Positions 6,514 through 14,904 of a stretch of DNA of 27,010 bases are shown here, piece after piece. Origin of the DNA: an uncultured Bacteroides sp. (GTDB taxonomy: Bacteria; Bacteroidota; Bacteroidia; Bacteroidales; Bacteroidaceae); assembly GCA_900556625.1 (NCBI GenBank), contig USPQ01000030.1, positions 1 through 27,010 of the forward strand, in the 5' to 3' direction. A program made the translations under genes and the position numbers. A model generated the notes under the pieces. The model was not told the DNA's origin. It was given only the letters and a program-made list of their open reading frames with translations, and searched no databases. Numbering within the stretch: position 1 is the stretch's first letter; each line of letters opens with the position of its first letter.

Positions 6514-6634
6514 TGCTGTGTTTGGTCCGTATTTCCTCTTAACACTTGTTTTCATTTCTGTCCAACGAATGATAATATTTATCAAATGGGCTACAAATAA
6601 ATGGAAACTTGATTTCTTAATTGAGTTTTCTATA

Positions 6635-6642
6635 TATCTTTG
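6635..6642 (+). promoter_or_regulatory. -7 promoter box (TATCTTTG), proximal
   Basis: An exact -7 consensus 66 bp upstream of the regulator's ATG, with TTTC (6613-6616) 18 bp upstream as a weak -33. It is likely the main promoter of the regulator and possibly of the whole efflux operon. Confidence 0.55.
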
Positions 6643-6708
6643 TTCCGTTTTTCCTCCCGATGCAAGGGAAAACAGAAAACTGGATTATAATGAAATAGAA
6701 AACGAACG

Positions 6709-7353
6709 ATGACAGAACATGGAAAAGACGCTTCCCAACGGGCGGAGTTGAAAGAACGGATTATAGCAACGGCAACAGAGGCTTTTACTACAAAAGGTAT
6801 TAAGAGTATTACGATGGATGATATTGCAGCAGCATTAGGTATCTCCAAACGTACGCTTTATGAAGTTTTTGTAGATAAGGAATCGTTGCTGAAGGATTGT
6901 ATACTGACGGTGCAGGCAGAAAGAGACCAGTATTTACAGGAAGTTTATGAGCAGTCCCACAATGTGTTGGAAGTGATACTTGCCGTATTCCAAAAGAGTA
7001 TTGAGATGTTTCATAAGACGAACAAGCGTTTTTTTGAAGACATCAAGAAGTATCCGAAGGTATATAATATGATGAAAGAGCGCAGCGAGAGTGATTCGGA
7101 GAAAACCATGTCCTTTTTTATGTTGGGAGTGGAGCAAGGCATTTTCCGTTCGGATGTCAACTTTGCAATCGTCAATTTGCTGGTACGCGAGCAGTTCGAT
7201 GTGCTGTTGAATACGGATGTATGCAACGAATATTCCTTTATAGAGGTGTATGAGTCTATTATGTTTACCTATATACGCGGCATCTCTACGGAGAAAGGCG
7301 CGAAAGTACTGGAAGATTTTATATCAGAATATCGTAGGAACCGCATAGAATAA
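6709..7353 (+). CDS. TetR/AcrR-family transcriptional regulator
   Basis: This 214-aa protein has the standard TetR layout. The N-terminal DNA-binding domain covers residues 14-62 (RIIATATEAFTTKGIKSITM, DDIAAALGISKRTLYEVF, DKESLL), with the helix-turn-helix in DDIAAALGISKRTLYEVF. The rest is a helical ligand-binding domain without a recognisable effector signature. The ATG at 6709 gives the usual short N-terminal arm. It is followed 56 bp later by the TolC/MFP/RND genes in the same direction without a terminator between, the classic arrangement of a local efflux repressor. By analogy with AcrR-type regulators it probably represses the pump and perhaps itself until it binds a toxic ligand. The ligand cannot be read from the sequence. 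Confidence 0.93.
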   Translation: MTEHGKDASQRAELKERIIATATEAFTTKGIKSITMDDIAAALGISKRTLYEVFVDKESLLKDCILTVQAERDQYLQEVYEQSHNVLEVILAVFQKSIEMFHKTNKRFFEDIKKYPKVYNMMKERSESDSEKTMSFFMLGVEQGIFRSDVNFAIVNLLVREQFDVLLNTDVCNEYSFIEVYESIMFTYIRGISTEKGAKVLEDFISEYRRNRIE

Positions 7354-7409
7354 GCGACCGATGAGGTTCCGGAGACAAACAACTAAAAGATCAATTAGAA
7401 ACTAGTTTT

Positions 7410-8756
7410 ATGAACAGAATGAAGAGACTGACAGGTAGGAAGATACTTCTGGCAACTGTTGCACTTTGCGCATTTGGCATTGCAAAAGCGCAAAACGCAC
7501 AAGCGGCGAAGGACACACTGACCTTAACCTTGGACAAAGCCTTAACAATTGCGTTGGATGAGAATCCTACGATGAAGGTGGCGGCAGAAGAAATTGCTTT
7601 GAAAAAAGTAGCCGGCAAAGAAGCGTGGCAAAGTCTGCTGCCTGAAGCAAGCATCGCTGGTTCGCTGGACCATACGATTAAAGCGGCTGAAATGAAGCTG
7701 AACGATATGTCGTTCAAAATGGGGCAGGACGGAACGAACACCGCCAATGCCGGACTAAGCATTAACCTGCCTTTGTTTGCACCGGCTGTCTATCGGACAA
7801 TGTCGATGACAAAGACGGATATCGAACTGGCAGTAGAGAAGTCGCGTGCTTCCAAACTGGATTTGGTGAATCAGGTAAGTAAAGCCTATTATCAACTGAT
7901 GCTTGCACAAGATAGCTACAACGTGCTTCTGGGAAGCTACAAACTGGCGGAAGACAACTTTAACATCGTCAATGCCAAATATGAGCAAGGCGCAGTGAGC
8001 GAATATGATAAGATCAGTGCTGAGGTACAGATGCGCAGCATTAAGCCGAATGTGATTTCAGCAGCCAATGGGGTGACTCTGGCGAAGTTGCAGTTGAAAG
8101 TGTTAATGGGAATTACCGCCGATGTAGAACTTAAAACAGAAGACAGTCTGACGAATTATGAAACGGCTGTATTTGCCAATCAACTGAAGGATGAAGAAGT
8201 CGGATTGGAGAATAACACTACCATGAAGCAGTTGGACTTGAACATGAAAATGTTGGAGAAGAGCTTGAAGGTCGCAAAATCAAGTTTTATCCCTACGTTG
8301 TCGATGAGTTTCTCATATAACTATCAGTCCTTGTACAACCCGAATATTAACTTCTTCGAGTATAATTGGAGTAATAGTTCCAGCCTGATGTTCAACTTGA
8401 GCATTCCTTTGTACAAAGCAAGCAACTTTACGAAAGTAAAATCTGCCCGTATCCAGATGCGTCAACTCGATTGGAACCGCATTGACACGGAAAGAAAACT
8501 GAATATGGAAATCGTAAGTTACCGCAACAACATGGCTGCCAGCTCTGAGCAGGTGGTCAGTAACAAGGAAAACGTGATGCAGGCTGAGAAGGCGGTACTG
8601 ATTGCCGGTAAACGCTACGATGTCGGTAAGGGTACAGTGCTCGAACTGAACAGTTCGCAAGTATCTCTGACTCAGGCTCAACTCACTTATAACCAATCCA
8701 TTTATGATTATCTGATTGCTAAGGCAGATCTCGATAAGGTGCTAGGAAAAGAATAA
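7410..8756 (+). CDS. TolC-family outer membrane efflux protein
   Basis: This is the outer-membrane channel of a tripartite efflux pump, 448 aa. A signal peptide ends near AKA-Q (residue 27). Two outer-membrane-efflux repeats follow, each with long amphipathic helices and a pair of beta strands, for example LDLVNQVSKAYYQLMLAQDS with YEQGAVSEYD in repeat one, and YRNNMAASSEQVVSNKE with YDVGKGTVLELNSSQVSLTQ in repeat two. The length is standard for the family. The trimer would cross the outer membrane and reach into the periplasm to meet the fusion protein encoded 34 bp downstream. It is the first structural gene after the TetR regulator. Confidence 0.94.
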   Translation: MNRMKRLTGRKILLATVALCAFGIAKAQNAQAAKDTLTLTLDKALTIALDENPTMKVAAEEIALKKVAGKEAWQSLLPEASIAGSLDHTIKAAEMKLNDMSFKMGQDGTNTANAGLSINLPLFAPAVYRTMSMTKTDIELAVEKSRASKLDLVNQVSKAYYQLMLAQDSYNVLLGSYKLAEDNFNIVNAKYEQGAVSEYDKISAEVQMRSIKPNVISAANGVTLAKLQLKVLMGITADVELKTEDSLTNYETAVFANQLKDEEVGLENNTTMKQLDLNMKMLEKSLKVAKSSFIPTLSMSFSYNYQSLYNPNINFFEYNWSNSSSLMFNLSIPLYKASNFTKVKSARIQMRQLDWNRIDTERKLNMEIVSYRNNMAASSEQVVSNKENVMQAEKAVLIAGKRYDVGKGTVLELNSSQVSLTQAQLTYNQSIYDYLIAKADLDKVLGKE

Positions 8757-8790
8757 AGATAGACAACTAAAAAAATTACAACTAAGGAAT

Positions 8791-9807
8791 ATGAAAAAAA
8801 GTATCCAATTAGTAGCCCTGCTGTTAACCGTGGTTATGGGCTCATGTACGGGTGGAAAAGATAAAGCTGCTACGGAACACGTGGTTGAGAAGCCCAAAGT
8901 AAAGGTGGCCGATGTGAAAGCCCGTCCCGTAGACCAGATTCAGGAATATACGGCAACAGTAGAGGCGGAAGCGAAGAACAACATTGCACCTTCATCTCCT
9001 GTGCGTATCGACCAGATTTTTGTAGAAGTGGGCGACCGTGTATCCAAAGGTCAGAAATTGGTACAAATGGACGCAGCCAATCTGAAACAGACAAAATTGC
9101 AACTGGACAATCAGGAAATAGAATTCAACCGTATGGACGAACTGTACAAGGTCGGCGGTGCATCCAAATCAGAATGGGATGCTTCGAAAATGCAGCTCGA
9201 CGTACAGCGCACAGCCTATAAGAATCTGTTGGAAAACACTTCTTTAGTAAGTCCTATTAATGGGGTTGTCACAGCCCGCAACTATGACAACGGAGATATG
9301 TATAGCGGTGGAAATCCTGTGCTGGTAGTAGAACAGATCACTCCGGTGAAACTCATGATTAATGTATCTGAGAGCTACTTCACGCAAGTGAAGAAAGGTG
9401 CGCCGGTAGATGTAAAACTGGATGTATACGGTGACGAGATATTTAAAGGTACCATTAACCTGATTTATCCGACTATCGACGCTGCAACCCGTACTTTCCC
9501 GATAGAGATCAAGCTGGACAACAGAGATCAGCGTGTTCGTCCGGGAATGTTTGCCCGTGCAACGCTAAACTTCGGTACGGCCGACAATGTCGTTGTTCCC
9601 GATCTTGCTATCGTGAAGCAAGCCGGTTCAGGTGACCGTTATGTGTATGTTTACAAAGACGGCAAAGTATCTTATAATAAGGTAGAGCTGGGTAGACGTA
9701 TGGGAACGGAGTATGAGTTGAAATCCGGTGTGCCCAATAATTCGCAGGTAGTCGTTGCCGGTCAGGCACGTTTGGCGAATGGCGTGGAAGTAGAAGTAGA
9801 AAAATAA
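8791..9807 (+). CDS. RND efflux membrane fusion protein (lipoprotein)
   Basis: This is the periplasmic adaptor linking the inner-membrane RND pump to TolC, 338 aa. The signal peptide ends in a lipobox (VMGSC), so Cys19 is lipidated. The biotinyl-lipoyl-like strands surround an alpha hairpin: PVRIDQIFVEVGDRVSKGQK before it (about residues 70-90), then the helices from LKQTKLQLDNQEIEFNRMDE to LENTSLVSPINGVV. A beta-barrel (KKGAPVDVKLDVYGDEIF, RVRPGMFARATLNFG) and the membrane-proximal domain follow. The size and domain order are those of the AcrA/MexA (HlyD-like) family. It sits between the TolC and RND genes with gaps of 34 and 29 bp. Confidence 0.95.
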   Translation: MKKSIQLVALLLTVVMGSCTGGKDKAATEHVVEKPKVKVADVKARPVDQIQEYTATVEAEAKNNIAPSSPVRIDQIFVEVGDRVSKGQKLVQMDAANLKQTKLQLDNQEIEFNRMDELYKVGGASKSEWDASKMQLDVQRTAYKNLLENTSLVSPINGVVTARNYDNGDMYSGGNPVLVVEQITPVKLMINVSESYFTQVKKGAPVDVKLDVYGDEIFKGTINLIYPTIDAATRTFPIEIKLDNRDQRVRPGMFARATLNFGTADNVVVPDLAIVKQAGSGDRYVYVYKDGKVSYNKVELGRRMGTEYELKSGVPNNSQVVVAGQARLANGVEVEVEK

Positions 9808-9836
9808 TACCTTATCACCTTAACACATTATAATAT

Positions 9837-12800
9837 ATGAGTTTATACGAAGGTGCGGTTAAGAAACCGATTATGACCTCCCTCTGCTTTCTGGCAGTGG
9901 TGATCTTTGGCCTTTTCTCTTTGTCCAAGTTACCTATCGACTTGTATCCGGATATTGATACGAATACAATCATGGTAATGACTGCTTATCCGGGGGCAAG
10001 TGCCTCGGATATAGAAAATAATGTGACTCGCCCGTTGGAAAATACGTTGAACGCGGTGAGCAACCTGAAACATATTACCTCCCGTTCTTCAGAGAATATG
10101 TCATTGATAACACTGGAGTTCGAGTTTGGTAATGATATAGACGTCCTGACGAATGATGTACGCGACAAGCTTGACATGGTAAGTTCACAGCTTCCCGACG
10201 ATGTCGAGAATCCGATTATCTTCAAGTTCAGTACGGATATGATTCCTATCGTACTGCTTTCCGTCCAGGCGAAAGAGAGCCAGTCGGCACTTTATAAAAT
10301 TCTGGACGACCGCGTGGTGAATCCCTTGGCACGTATTCCCGGTGTGGGTACAGTATCTATCAGTGGTGCACCTCAGCGTGAGATCCAAGTATACTGTGAC
10401 CCCAATAAACTGGAAGCATACAACTTGAGTATCGAAACGATCAGTTCCATTATCGGGGCTGAAAATAAGAACATTCCCGGGGGTAACTTCGATATCGGTA
10501 GCGAGACATATTCGTTGCGTGTAGAAGGAGAGTTTGATGATTCCCGCCAGTTGGCAGATGTAGTGGTTGGCACGCATAATGGAGCCAATATCTTTCTACG
10601 TGACGTTGCCCATATCGTCGATACAGTAGAGGAGCGTGCGCAGGAAACCTATAACAACGGTGTGCAGGGAGCTATGATTGTTGTTCAGAAACAATCGGGT
10701 GCCAATTCGGTAGAAATCTCCCGCAAGGTAGAAGAGGCACTTCCCCGTTTGCAGAAAAACTTGCCGAGTGACGTGAAGCTGGGAGTGATTGTCGATACGT
10801 CTGACAATATCTTGAACACGATTGATAGTTTGGCGGAAACCGTAATGTATGCTTTGCTGTTCGTTGTCATTGTCGTGTTCCTTTTCCTGGGACGCTGGCG
10901 TGCAACCTTGATTATCTGTATCACGATTCCGCTTTCGTTGATTGCCTCCTTTATTTATCTGGCTATTTCCGGGAATACGATTAATATTATCTCGCTTTCG
11001 TCCCTTTCTATTGCTATCGGTATGGTGGTGGATGATGCGATTGTGGTACTCGAAAACGTGACAACGCATATTGAGCGTGGTTCCGATCCGAAACAGGCGG
11101 CTGTGCACGGTACGAATGAGGTGGCTATTTCCGTAATCGCTTCTACGTTGACAATGATTGCCGTGTTCTTCCCTCTGACAATGGTAAGCGGTATGTCTGG
11201 TGTACTTTTCAAACAGTTGGGTTGGATGATGTGTGCGATCATGTTTATTTCCACCGTGGCGGCATTGTCGTTGACGCCGATGCTCTGTTCGCAGTTGCTC
11301 CGTTTACAGAAGAAACCGTCGAAGATGTTCAAACTCTTTTTCACTCCGATAGAGAAGGCGCTGGACGCACTCGATACTTGGTATGCAAAGATGTTGAACT
11401 GGGCGGTTCGTCATCGTCCCATTGTTATCGTGGGATGTATTGCTTTCTTCATTGTCAGCTTGCTGTGTGCAAAGGGGATCGGTACGGAATTCTTCCCCGC
11501 ACAGGATAATGCCCGTATTGCCGTACAGCTTGAGTTGCCGATTGGTACGCGTAAAGAGATAGCGCAGGAACTTTCGGAGAAACTGACGAATCAGTGGATG
11601 ACCAAGTATAAGGATATTATGAAAGTATGTAACTATACAGTTGGTCAGGCTGACTCCGATAATACATGGGCTTCCATGCAGGACAACGGTTCCCACATTA
11701 TATCTTTCAACATCAGTTTGGTGGACCCGGGCGATCGTGACATTACCCTGGAGGCAGTCTGCGATGAAATGCGTGAAGACTTGAAAGGATATCCGGAGTT
11801 CAGTAAGGCTCAGGTAATCCTTGGAGGTAGTAATACAGGTATGTCTGCTCAGGCAAGTGCCGACTTTGAGGTATACGGATATGATATGACGGTGACCGAT
11901 AGTGTGGCAGCCCGTTTGAAACGCGAACTGCTGAAAGTGAAGGGCGTGACTGAAGTTAACATCAGCCGTAGCGATTACCAGCCGGAATATCAGGTTGACT
12001 TCGACCGTGAGAAACTGGCTATGCATGGGTTGAACCTTGCGACAGCCGGTAACTATTTGCGTAATCGTATCAACGGTGCAGTTGCTTCCAAATACCGTGA
12101 AGATGGGGATGAATATGATATCAAGGTGCGTTATGCTCCGGAATTCCGTACAAGTTTGGAGAGTCTGGAGAATATCCTTATTTACAATGCACAGGGACAA
12201 TCTGTTCGTGTGAAAGATGTCGGAAAGGTAGTCGAACGTTTTGCGCCTCCTACCATTGAACGTAAAGACCGTGAACGTATTGTGACTGTTTCTGCCGTAA
12301 TCTCCGGTGCTCCGTTGGGAGATGTAGTTGCTGCCGGTAACAAGGTGATTGATAAAATGGACCTTCCGGGTGAAGTGACGATTCAGATTTCCGGGTCGTA
12401 CGAAGATCAGCAGGATTCGTTCCGCGATTTGGGTACACTCGGTATCCTGATTGTTATCCTTGTATTTATCGTAATGGCGGCACAGTTCGAATCATTGACT
12501 TATCCGTTCATTATCATGTTCTCTCTGCCGTTCGCGTTTAGTGGTGTCTTAATGGCATTGTTCTTCACGGGCAGTACGTTGAGTGTAATGAGTTTGTTGG
12601 GAGGAATCATGTTGATTGGTATTGTGGTGAAGAACGGTATCGTGCTCATTGACTACATTACTCTCTGTCGAGAGCGAGGCATGGCGGTGATAAACTCTGT
12701 GGTGACATCTGGTAAGAGTCGTCTCCGTCCGGTATTGATGACTACTGCGACAACCGTTTTGGGTATGATCCCTATGGCTATCGGCGGCGGACAGGGTTCC

Positions 12801-12995
12801 GAAATGTGGAGTCCGATGGCAATCGCCGTAATCGGTGGTTTGACGGTATCTACCGTATTGACCTTGGTTCTGATTCCGACCTTGTATTGCGTATTTGCAG
12901 GAACAGGTATCAAGAACCGTCGTCGTAAACTTCGTCGTCAACGCGAATTAGATGTTTACTTCCAGGACCACAAAGATGAAATTATAAAGAAATAA
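9837..12995 (+). CDS. RND (AcrB/HAE-type) efflux pump
   Basis: This 1052-aa inner-membrane pump uses the proton gradient to drive substrates out through the tripartite channel. The first membrane helix is at residues 11-30, and the family signature FPxxD-like LPIDLYPDIDT follows at 32-42. The TM4 proton-relay pair is present in GMVVDDAIVVLEN (Asp399 and Asp400), matched by Lys932 in IVVKNGIVLID. The double Asp points to the hydrophobe/drug (HAE) class; metal (HME) pumps usually have a single Asp there. Two large periplasmic loops with porter and docking domains occupy about 40-335 and 555-860. The C terminus is short and basic (KNRRRKLRRQ). Substrates cannot be predicted reliably. Confidence 0.96.
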   Translation: MSLYEGAVKKPIMTSLCFLAVVIFGLFSLSKLPIDLYPDIDTNTIMVMTAYPGASASDIENNVTRPLENTLNAVSNLKHITSRSSENMSLITLEFEFGNDIDVLTNDVRDKLDMVSSQLPDDVENPIIFKFSTDMIPIVLLSVQAKESQSALYKILDDRVVNPLARIPGVGTVSISGAPQREIQVYCDPNKLEAYNLSIETISSIIGAENKNIPGGNFDIGSETYSLRVEGEFDDSRQLADVVVGTHNGANIFLRDVAHIVDTVEERAQETYNNGVQGAMIVVQKQSGANSVEISRKVEEALPRLQKNLPSDVKLGVIVDTSDNILNTIDSLAETVMYALLFVVIVVFLFLGRWRATLIICITIPLSLIASFIYLAISGNTINIISLSSLSIAIGMVVDDAIVVLENVTTHIERGSDPKQAAVHGTNEVAISVIASTLTMIAVFFPLTMVSGMSGVLFKQLGWMMCAIMFISTVAALSLTPMLCSQLLRLQKKPSKMFKLFFTPIEKALDALDTWYAKMLNWAVRHRPIVIVGCIAFFIVSLLCAKGIGTEFFPAQDNARIAVQLELPIGTRKEIAQELSEKLTNQWMTKYKDIMKVCNYTVGQADSDNTWASMQDNGSHIISFNISLVDPGDRDITLEAVCDEMREDLKGYPEFSKAQVILGGSNTGMSAQASADFEVYGYDMTVTDSVAARLKRELLKVKGVTEVNISRSDYQPEYQVDFDREKLAMHGLNLATAGNYLRNRINGAVASKYREDGDEYDIKVRYAPEFRTSLESLENILIYNAQGQSVRVKDVGKVVERFAPPTIERKDRERIVTVSAVISGAPLGDVVAAGNKVIDKMDLPGEVTIQISGSYEDQQDSFRDLGTLGILIVILVFIVMAAQFESLTYPFIIMFSLPFAFSGVLMALFFTGSTLSVMSLLGGIMLIGIVVKNGIVLIDYITLCRERGMAVINSVVTSGKSRLRPVLMTTATTVLGMIPMAIGGGQGSEMWSPMAIAVIGGLTVSTVLTLVLIPTLYCVFAGTGIKNRRRKLRRQRELDVYFQDHKDEIIKK

Positions 12996-13007
12996 CAGGA
13001 AAAAAAT

Positions 13008-13301
13008 ATGAAATCAGTATTAATAACATTCGACCAGGCTTATTACGAACGAATCATGGCGTTGCTCGACCGTTTGGGTTGCCGCGGATTTACTTACCTC
13101 GAAAAGGTACAGGGACGTGGCTCCAAGACTGGTGACCCACATTTTGGAAGCCATGCATGGCCTAGTATGTGTTCGGCTATCCTTACGGTGGTCGATGACA
13201 GTAAAGTAGACCCGTTGTTGGATACACTGCACAAAATGGATTTGCAGACTGAACAGTTGGGATTACGTGCATTTGTATGGAATATTGAACGGACGATCTG
13301 A
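13008..13301 (+). CDS. PII-like signalling protein in the efflux operon
   Basis: This 97-aa protein starts 12 bp after the RND stop, so it is the last gene of the efflux transcript. The predicted fold alternates strand and helix as in the PII/CutA ferredoxin-like superfamily: MKSVLITFD, a helix (YYERIMALLDRLGC), a strand (GFTYLEKVQG), a loop in the T-loop position (GRGSKTGDPHFGSHAWPS, residues 36-53), a strand (CSAILTVVDD) and a last helix and strand. The loop is rich in His, Asp and Ser, which could bind metal or nucleotide. From memory, a PII subgroup found beside RND efflux genes has been described, and this resembles it. It probably senses something relevant to the pump or contacts it, but neither ligand nor partner is shown by the sequence. 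Confidence 0.75.
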   Translation: MKSVLITFDQAYYERIMALLDRLGCRGFTYLEKVQGRGSKTGDPHFGSHAWPSMCSAILTVVDDSKVDPLLDTLHKMDLQTEQLGLRAFVWNIERTI

Positions 13302-13328
13302 TAATTGTCCGGTAAATAAATAACTAAG

Positions 13329-13370
13329 AGGGAGAATCTCATAAATAATGTAGATTCTCCCTTCTTTTTT
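13329..13370 (+). terminator. Terminator of the efflux operon
   Basis: GGGAGAATCT (13330-13339) pairs perfectly with AGATTCTCCC (13352-13361) around a 12-nt loop, with an extra A-T pair at the base. A T-rich tail follows (13362-13370). It lies 28 bp after the PII-like gene. Confidence 0.9.
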
Positions 13371-13382
13371 CTTGCTTTTCTC

Positions 13383-13390
13383 TATCTTTG
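13383..13390 (+). promoter_or_regulatory. -7 promoter box (TATCTTTG) of the acylation operon
   Basis: An exact -7 consensus just downstream of the efflux terminator. No good -33 element is seen at the usual spacing. Use of this box gives a leader of about 105 nt before the ATG at 13501. Confidence 0.55.
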
Positions 13391-13500
13391 CAGCCTGAAA
13401 ATGTCAAAGCACCGTTGAGCTTGTGCTCCGGCGCCGATGAGCCTCTCTCGGCATCAGGTAAGGCCAAGGACTAAAAAAGGTGCTTATATCTATTGGTGAA
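13391..13500 (+). promoter_or_regulatory. GC-rich structured leader, possible cis-regulatory RNA
   Basis: The leader is unusually GC-rich for a Bacteroides 5' untranslated region and can fold into a closed multi-branch structure. AAGCACC (13407-13413) pairs with GGTGCTT (13479-13485) as the enclosing stem. GAGC-ttgt-GCTC (13417-13428) is a first inner hairpin and GCCGA...TCGGC (13433-13452) a second, with an inner GAG/CTC extension. It ends in GGACTAAAAAAGG. I could not match it to a riboswitch class I know. It also contains a short reading frame from ATG 13437 to TGA 13497-13499, one base before the gene's ATG, which could couple translation. Confidence 0.4.
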
Positions 13501-14904
13501 ATGGAGATTATAAAGAATTATTTGAAATATTCGTTATGGCTTGTGCTGACTGTGTTTGTCGCCTTATTCGGGCTTCATTGGCTTCCGGCTATAACGATCG
13601 ACGGACACACGATGAGGCGCGTCGATATCCTGGGTGACCTCCGTTATCCGGAACCGGAAACGGCAGTAGCCGACTCGGACAGCATTCCCTTGCCTCCTGT
13701 CATAAAACCGGCTTTTGTGGATACCTGCCGTGCCGGCATGACTTGCATCGAAGATTATAGTGACTCTACCCAGCGCGGTATGGCTCCTTTTTATGAAGCC
13801 CTCGACCGCCTTTCATCTTCTTCTTCTGATTCTGATGCGGATGATAAACTTGTCCGTATCGCTGTATTCGGTGATTCTTTTATAGAAGCGGATATTATGA
13901 CAGCTGACTTACGTGAAATGTTCCAAAAACGTTTCGGAGGCTGCGGGGTAGGTTTCGTTACAATTACTTCCATGACAAGCGGTTACCGTCCTACGGTGCG
14001 GCATACATTCGGCGGTTGGTCCAGTCATTCGGTAATGGATACGGTATACTTCGACCGGAAGAAACAAGGCATCTCCGGCCATTATTTTATTCCTCGTAGC
14101 GGGGCGTATGTTGAGTTGCGGGGACAGAATAAATACGCTTCTCTGCTTGATACCTGCCAACAGGCTTCTATCTTCTTCTATAACAGAGATTCCGTGCAAC
14201 TCTCCGCCCGTGTGAACCGGGGAGAAAGCCGGAGCTATTCTTTAGGTGCTTCCGGCCATCTGCAAAAAATACAGGTGAACGGGCGTATCGGTTCCATACG
14301 CTGGTCGGTGGACCGTGCAGATTCTACTCTTTTCTATGGATTGGCAATGGACGGAAAGCAGGGAATCATTCTCGATAACTTCTCGCTGCGCGGCAGTTCG
14401 GGTTTGTCCTTGCGTGGCATTCCGAAGCAGATGTTGAGGCAGTTCAACGAGCAACGTCCTTATGATTTGATCATTCTTGAATATGGATTGAATGTAGCTA
14501 CCGAGCGTGGCCGGAACTATGACAACTATCAAAAGGGATTACTTACGGCTATCAACCATTTGAAAGAGTGTTTCCCGCAAGCGGGAATTTTATTGCTGAG
14601 TGTCGGCGACCGGGACTATAAAACCGAAACCGGTGACCTCCGTACTATGCCGGGAGTAAAGAACTTGATTCGTTATCAGCAGAATATTGCTGCTGAAAGT
14701 GGTATCGCTTTCTGGAATATGTTTGAGGCTATGGGAGGAGAGGGAAGTATGGCGAAACTGGTACACGCCAAACCTTCAATGGCGAACTACGATTATACAC
14801 ATATCAACTTCCGTGGTGGCAAACATCTGGCGGGATTGCTATATGAGACATTGATATACGGTAAGGAACAATACGACAGGAGGCGTGCTTATGAGAAAGA
14901 GTAA
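13501..14904 (+). CDS. Membrane-anchored SGNH-hydrolase-like protein
   Basis: This 467-aa protein has one N-terminal membrane helix (residues 11-30) and a large extracytoplasmic part. An SGNH/GDSL catalytic domain is indicated by block I VFGDSF (Ser126), a block III-like ILEYGLN, and block V DYTH (Asp431, His434). An insert of about 150 residues after block I is predicted to be beta-rich. ATG 13501 is chosen over the in-frame GTG at 13480, which lies inside the predicted leader stem. SGNH proteins beside MBOAT proteins act as O-acetyltransferases or acetylesterases on envelope polysaccharides (AlgX/AlgJ, PatB). That is the likely role here, but the polymer is unknown. The stop overlaps the next gene by 14 bp. 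Confidence 0.85.
   Translation: MEIIKNYLKYSLWLVLTVFVALFGLHWLPAITIDGHTMRRVDILGDLRYPEPETAVADSDSIPLPPVIKPAFVDTCRAGMTCIEDYSDSTQRGMAPFYEALDRLSSSSSDSDADDKLVRIAVFGDSFIEADIMTADLREMFQKRFGGCGVGFVTITSMTSGYRPTVRHTFGGWSSHSVMDTVYFDRKKQGISGHYFIPRSGAYVELRGQNKYASLLDTCQQASIFFYNRDSVQLSARVNRGESRSYSLGASGHLQKIQVNGRIGSIRWSVDRADSTLFYGLAMDGKQGIILDNFSLRGSSGLSLRGIPKQMLRQFNEQRPYDLIILEYGLNVATERGRNYDNYQKGLLTAINHLKECFPQAGILLLSVGDRDYKTETGDLRTMPGVKNLIRYQQNIAAESGIAFWNMFEAMGGEGSMAKLVHAKPSMANYDYTHINFRGGKHLAGLLYETLIYGKEQYDRRRAYEKE

Noticed and set aside
6518..6712. 64-codon frame just before the TetR gene
   Set aside because: It has only a GTG start, is made of AT-rich hydrophobic residues, and spans the proximal promoter box. 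It fits untranslated leader sequence.
11304..12200. Long minus-strand open frame (298 codons) inside the RND pump gene
   Set aside because: It is antisense to a complete, well-conserved pump gene, has no family motifs, and its composition (many His, Cys and Thr) is that of a shadow frame.
9837..12995. Heavy-metal (CusA-type) pump
   Set aside because: The PII-like neighbour suggested it, but the TM4 motif has the double Asp of drug-type pumps.
13391..13500. Known riboswitch or SRP RNA in the leader
   Set aside because: I compared from memory with TPP, cobalamin, SAM, c-di-GMP, fluoride, M-box, preQ1 and the 4.5S RNA core. None of the conserved cores are present.
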